Shown: in pieces, positions 6,229 through 7,864 of the stretch
Layout: each line of letters begins with the position of its first letter
Numbering within the stretch: the first letter of the stretch is position 1
Source: an uncultured Bifidobacterium sp.
GTDB lineage: Bacteria > Actinomycetota > Actinomycetes > Actinomycetales > Bifidobacteriaceae
Assembly (NCBI GenBank): GCA_937876495.1
Contig: CALEGL010000105.1
Location: 1-7,864, forward strand
Reading direction: 5' to 3'
DNA length: 7,864 bases
Program-made: the position numbers and the translations under genes
Notes under the pieces: model-generated
Database searches by the model: none
What the model saw: the letters and a program-made list of their open reading frames with translations, nothing else
Told to the model about the DNA's origin: nothing

Positions 6229-7584
6229 ATGAGCGAGAACGCGAGCATCCAGGACGACCAGCGCGAGGTGACGACGGGAGCGCAGGGTCCCGCGAGCCGG
6301 GATCCCACCTCCGCCGATCCCACATCGTCCGGTTCGGCGGCCCGGGGCTTCCGTCACACGGGCGAGGCCACCATCAGCGAGACCGCCCTGCATCCGCGTC
6401 GCAAATCGCGCCGGATCATGGTCGGGCCGGTCCCGGTCGGCGGAGGCGCGCCCATCAGCGTCCAGTCGATGACGAACACGCCCACCACGGACATCAACGC
6501 CACCCTGCAGCAGATCGCCGAGCTCGCCGCCGCCGGCTGCGACATCGTGCGCGTCGCCGTGCCCAGCCAGGACGACGCCGACGCGCTGCCCATCATCGCC
6601 GCCAAGTCGCCAATCCCCGTCATCGCGGACATCCACTTCCAGAGCAAGTACGTCTTCCAGGCCATCGACGCCGGCTGTGCGGGGGTGCGCGTCAACCCCG
6701 GCAACATCCGTCACTTCGACCAGGTAGGCCCCTCCATCTGCCGCGCCGCCGAGGATGCGGGCATCTCGCTGCGCATCGGCGTCAACGCCGGCTCCCTCGA
6801 CAAGGACATCTACGCGAAGTACGGCGGCCCCACGCCGGAGGCGCTCGTCGCCTCCGCGCTCAAGGAGGCCCACATGTTCGAGGACGTCGGCTTCCATGAC
6901 TTCAAGATCTCCGTCAAGCACCACGACCCCGTCACCATGGTGCAGACCTACCGCCTGCTCGCCTCGAAGGGCGACTGGCCGCTGCATCTGGGCGTCACCG
7001 AGGCCGGCCCCGCATGGCAGGGCACCATCAAGTCGTGCCTCGCCTTCGGCGCCCTGCTCGCCGAGGGCATCGGAGACACCATCCGCGTCTCGCTGTCCGC
7101 GCCGCCCGTCGAGGAGGTCAAGGTCGGCTGCAAGATCCTCGAGTATCTGGGTCTGCGTCAGCGGCATTTCGACATCATCTCCTGCCCGAGCTGCGGACGC
7201 GCCCAGGTGGACGTCATCCAGCTCGCCAACGCGGTCACCGACGGGCTCAAGGACATCACCGCCCCCATCCGCGTGGCCGTGATGGGCTGCATCGTCAACG
7301 GCCCGGGCGAGGCCCGCGAGGCCGACCTCGGCGTCGCCTCCGGCAACGGCAAGGGGCAGATCTTCATCAGGGGCAAGGTCGTCCGGACCGTCCCCGAGGA
7401 CCAGATCGTGCCCACGCTGCTCGAGACGGCCCGCGAGATCGCCGGCCGCATGGAGGAGGAGGGGAAGGTGCCCGAAGGCGCTTCCGGGCCCGTCGTCATC
7501 CCCGTCACCGAGACCCCGGCCGAGCATCGCCGTCGCCATCCCGCCCACGGCCAGGACGCGGTGAGCGCCGTCGAAGCCGCCTGA
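6229..7584 (+). CDS. ispG: 4-hydroxy-3-methylbut-2-en-1-yl diphosphate synthase (IspG/GcpE)
   Basis: This 451-residue iron-sulfur enzyme reduces 2-C-methyl-D-erythritol 2,4-cyclodiphosphate to HMBPP, the sixth step of the MEP pathway. The TIM-barrel part begins near residue 59 with [19 protein letters not shown] and [12 protein letters not shown]. It continues through [25 protein letters not shown] and HLGVTEAGP. The 4Fe-4S domain has [12 protein letters not shown] (Cys319, Cys322) and [17 protein letters not shown] (Cys354, with the conserved Glu361). Usual bacterial forms have about 360-400 residues. The extra length is a polar N-terminal stretch of about 58 residues rich in Asp, Ser and Thr, and a C-terminal tail of about 40. 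The ATG at 6229 (MSEN) follows GAGG by 8 nt. An in-frame ATG at 6124, with GGAG 9 nt upstream, would add 35 polar residues and cannot be excluded. The gene is probably read from the same transcript as dxr. Confidence 0.96.
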   Translation: MSENASIQDDQREVTTGAQGPASRDPTSADPTSSGSAARGFRHTGEATISETALHPRRKSRRIMVGPVPVGGGAPISVQSMTNTPTTDINATLQQIAELAAAGCDIVRVAVPSQDDADALPIIAAKSPIPVIADIHFQSKYVFQAIDAGCAGVRVNPGNIRHFDQVGPSICRAAEDAGISLRIGVNAGSLDKDIYAKYGGPTPEALVASALKEAHMFEDVGFHDFKISVKHHDPVTMVQTYRLLASKGDWPLHLGVTEAGPAWQGTIKSCLAFGALLAEGIGDTIRVSLSAPPVEEVKVGCKILEYLGLRQRHFDIISCPSCGRAQVDVIQLANAVTDGLKDITAPIRVAVMGCIVNGPGEAREADLGVASGNGKGQIFIRGKVVRTVPEDQIVPTLLETAREIAGRMEEEGKVPEGASGPVVIPVTETPAEHRRRHPAHGQDAVSAVEAA

Positions 7585-7623
7585 GACCATTCGGTCCGTC
7601 CGGTCCTTTCCGGCCCTCGCGGT

Positions 7624-7629
7624 TACAAT
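7624..7629 (+). promoter_or_regulatory. Probable -10 element TACAAT
   Basis: TACAAT differs from the sigma-A consensus TATAAT at one base and stands out in GC-rich DNA just after ispG. No clear -35 is visible 16-18 bp upstream. A transcript starting 7-8 bp beyond it would begin at or next to the GTG at 7637, with no room for a ribosome binding site, which fits a leaderless mRNA. Confidence 0.6.
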
Positions 7630-7636
7630 GAGCCAC

Positions 7637-7864
7637 GTGCCGAAGGAACAGGACCAGCCGGGCGGGCGCGCCCGCGGCGGACAAGAAGCGGGGAACGCCC
7701 GTCTCGACGAGGACCGCCGGACCGCGACGGCATCCGGGTCCGCGTCCATCGGAACCCGGGCCAGACCCTGGAGCCGCGGCAGACGGTTGTCGGTGAGCCT
7801 GCCCATCGCCGTCACCCCTCCCGCCGCGCTGCTCTTCGTGCCCCCCGCCACGTCCGTCAGCCGC
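7637..7864 (+). CDS. Start of an unidentified gene, cut by the window end
   Basis: From GTG at 7637 the frame is open for 76 codons to the window edge. The first part is hydrophilic and charged (PKEQDQPGGRARGGQEAGN to about residue 55). It is followed by arginines and a stretch of moderate hydrophobicity, LSVSLPIAVTPPAALLFVPP, that could be the start of a membrane anchor with the N-terminus in the cytoplasm. An in-frame ATG at 7628 overlaps the -10 hexamer and has no ribosome binding site, so the leaderless GTG is preferred. I do not recognise the family from this fragment. It resembles the N-termini of single-pass actinobacterial proteins such as DUF881 members, but the likeness is too slight for a name. 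Confidence 0.5.
   Translation, partial: MPKEQDQPGGRARGGQEAGNARLDEDRRTATASGSASIGTRARPWSRGRRLSVSLPIAVTPPAALLFVPPATSVSR

Noticed and set aside
4600..7851. A 1083-codon open frame on the minus strand across dxr and ispG
   Set aside because: It is antisense to two enzymes with intact motifs, its composition is repetitive (Gly/Asp/Val/Arg), and no domain is recognisable. It is a codon-bias shadow.

Overview
The window is high-GC DNA from an actinobacterium. The order DivIVA-repeat gene, dxr, ispG, together with the look of the IspG and Dxr proteins, suggests Bifidobacteriaceae. That placement is inference from recalled family features, since no search could be run. The window joins an accessory arsenic-resistance module (about 1-3090) to a conserved housekeeping segment (about 3178-7584), with a tRNA-Val(UAC) gene at the boundary.

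Positions 1-3090: a short ArsR-type repressor gene runs leftward (64-357). It diverges from an ACR3 arsenite efflux permease (457-1602), which is followed by a class III pyridine nucleotide-disulfide oxidoreductase of the CoA-disulfide reductase/NADH oxidase type (1726-3090). The 99-bp divergent spacer holds two near-perfect 16-bp palindromes 38 bp apart, which are good candidates for ArsR operators. The expected circuit is that arsenite releases ArsR and the pump and oxidoreductase are then expressed. However, arsR is cut short at the point where the DNA-binding wing should form. A perfect 13-bp inverted repeat sits exactly there, so the repressor may be damaged or recently rearranged. No arsenate reductase is visible.

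Positions 3091-3448: this stretch holds a small hairpin between the oxidoreductase and the tRNA gene (minus strand), a -10-like hexamer for the tRNA, and the likely promoter and ribosome binding site of the next gene.

Positions 3449-7584: three genes share the plus strand. The first encodes a 488-residue protein with four DivIVA-type repeats and a long acidic disordered tail. The second is dxr (MEP pathway step 2), starting 2 bp after the first gene. The third is ispG (MEP pathway step 6), about 110 bp further on. Dxr and IspG make isoprenoid precursors; the DivIVA-repeat protein has no established role. From about 7637 a further gene begins at a probable leaderless GTG start and runs off the window.

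I saw no CRISPR array, phage gene, transposase or obviously new multi-gene system. The most unusual points are the broken-looking arsR with its inverted repeat, the paired operators, and the DivIVA-repeat protein next to the MEP genes.
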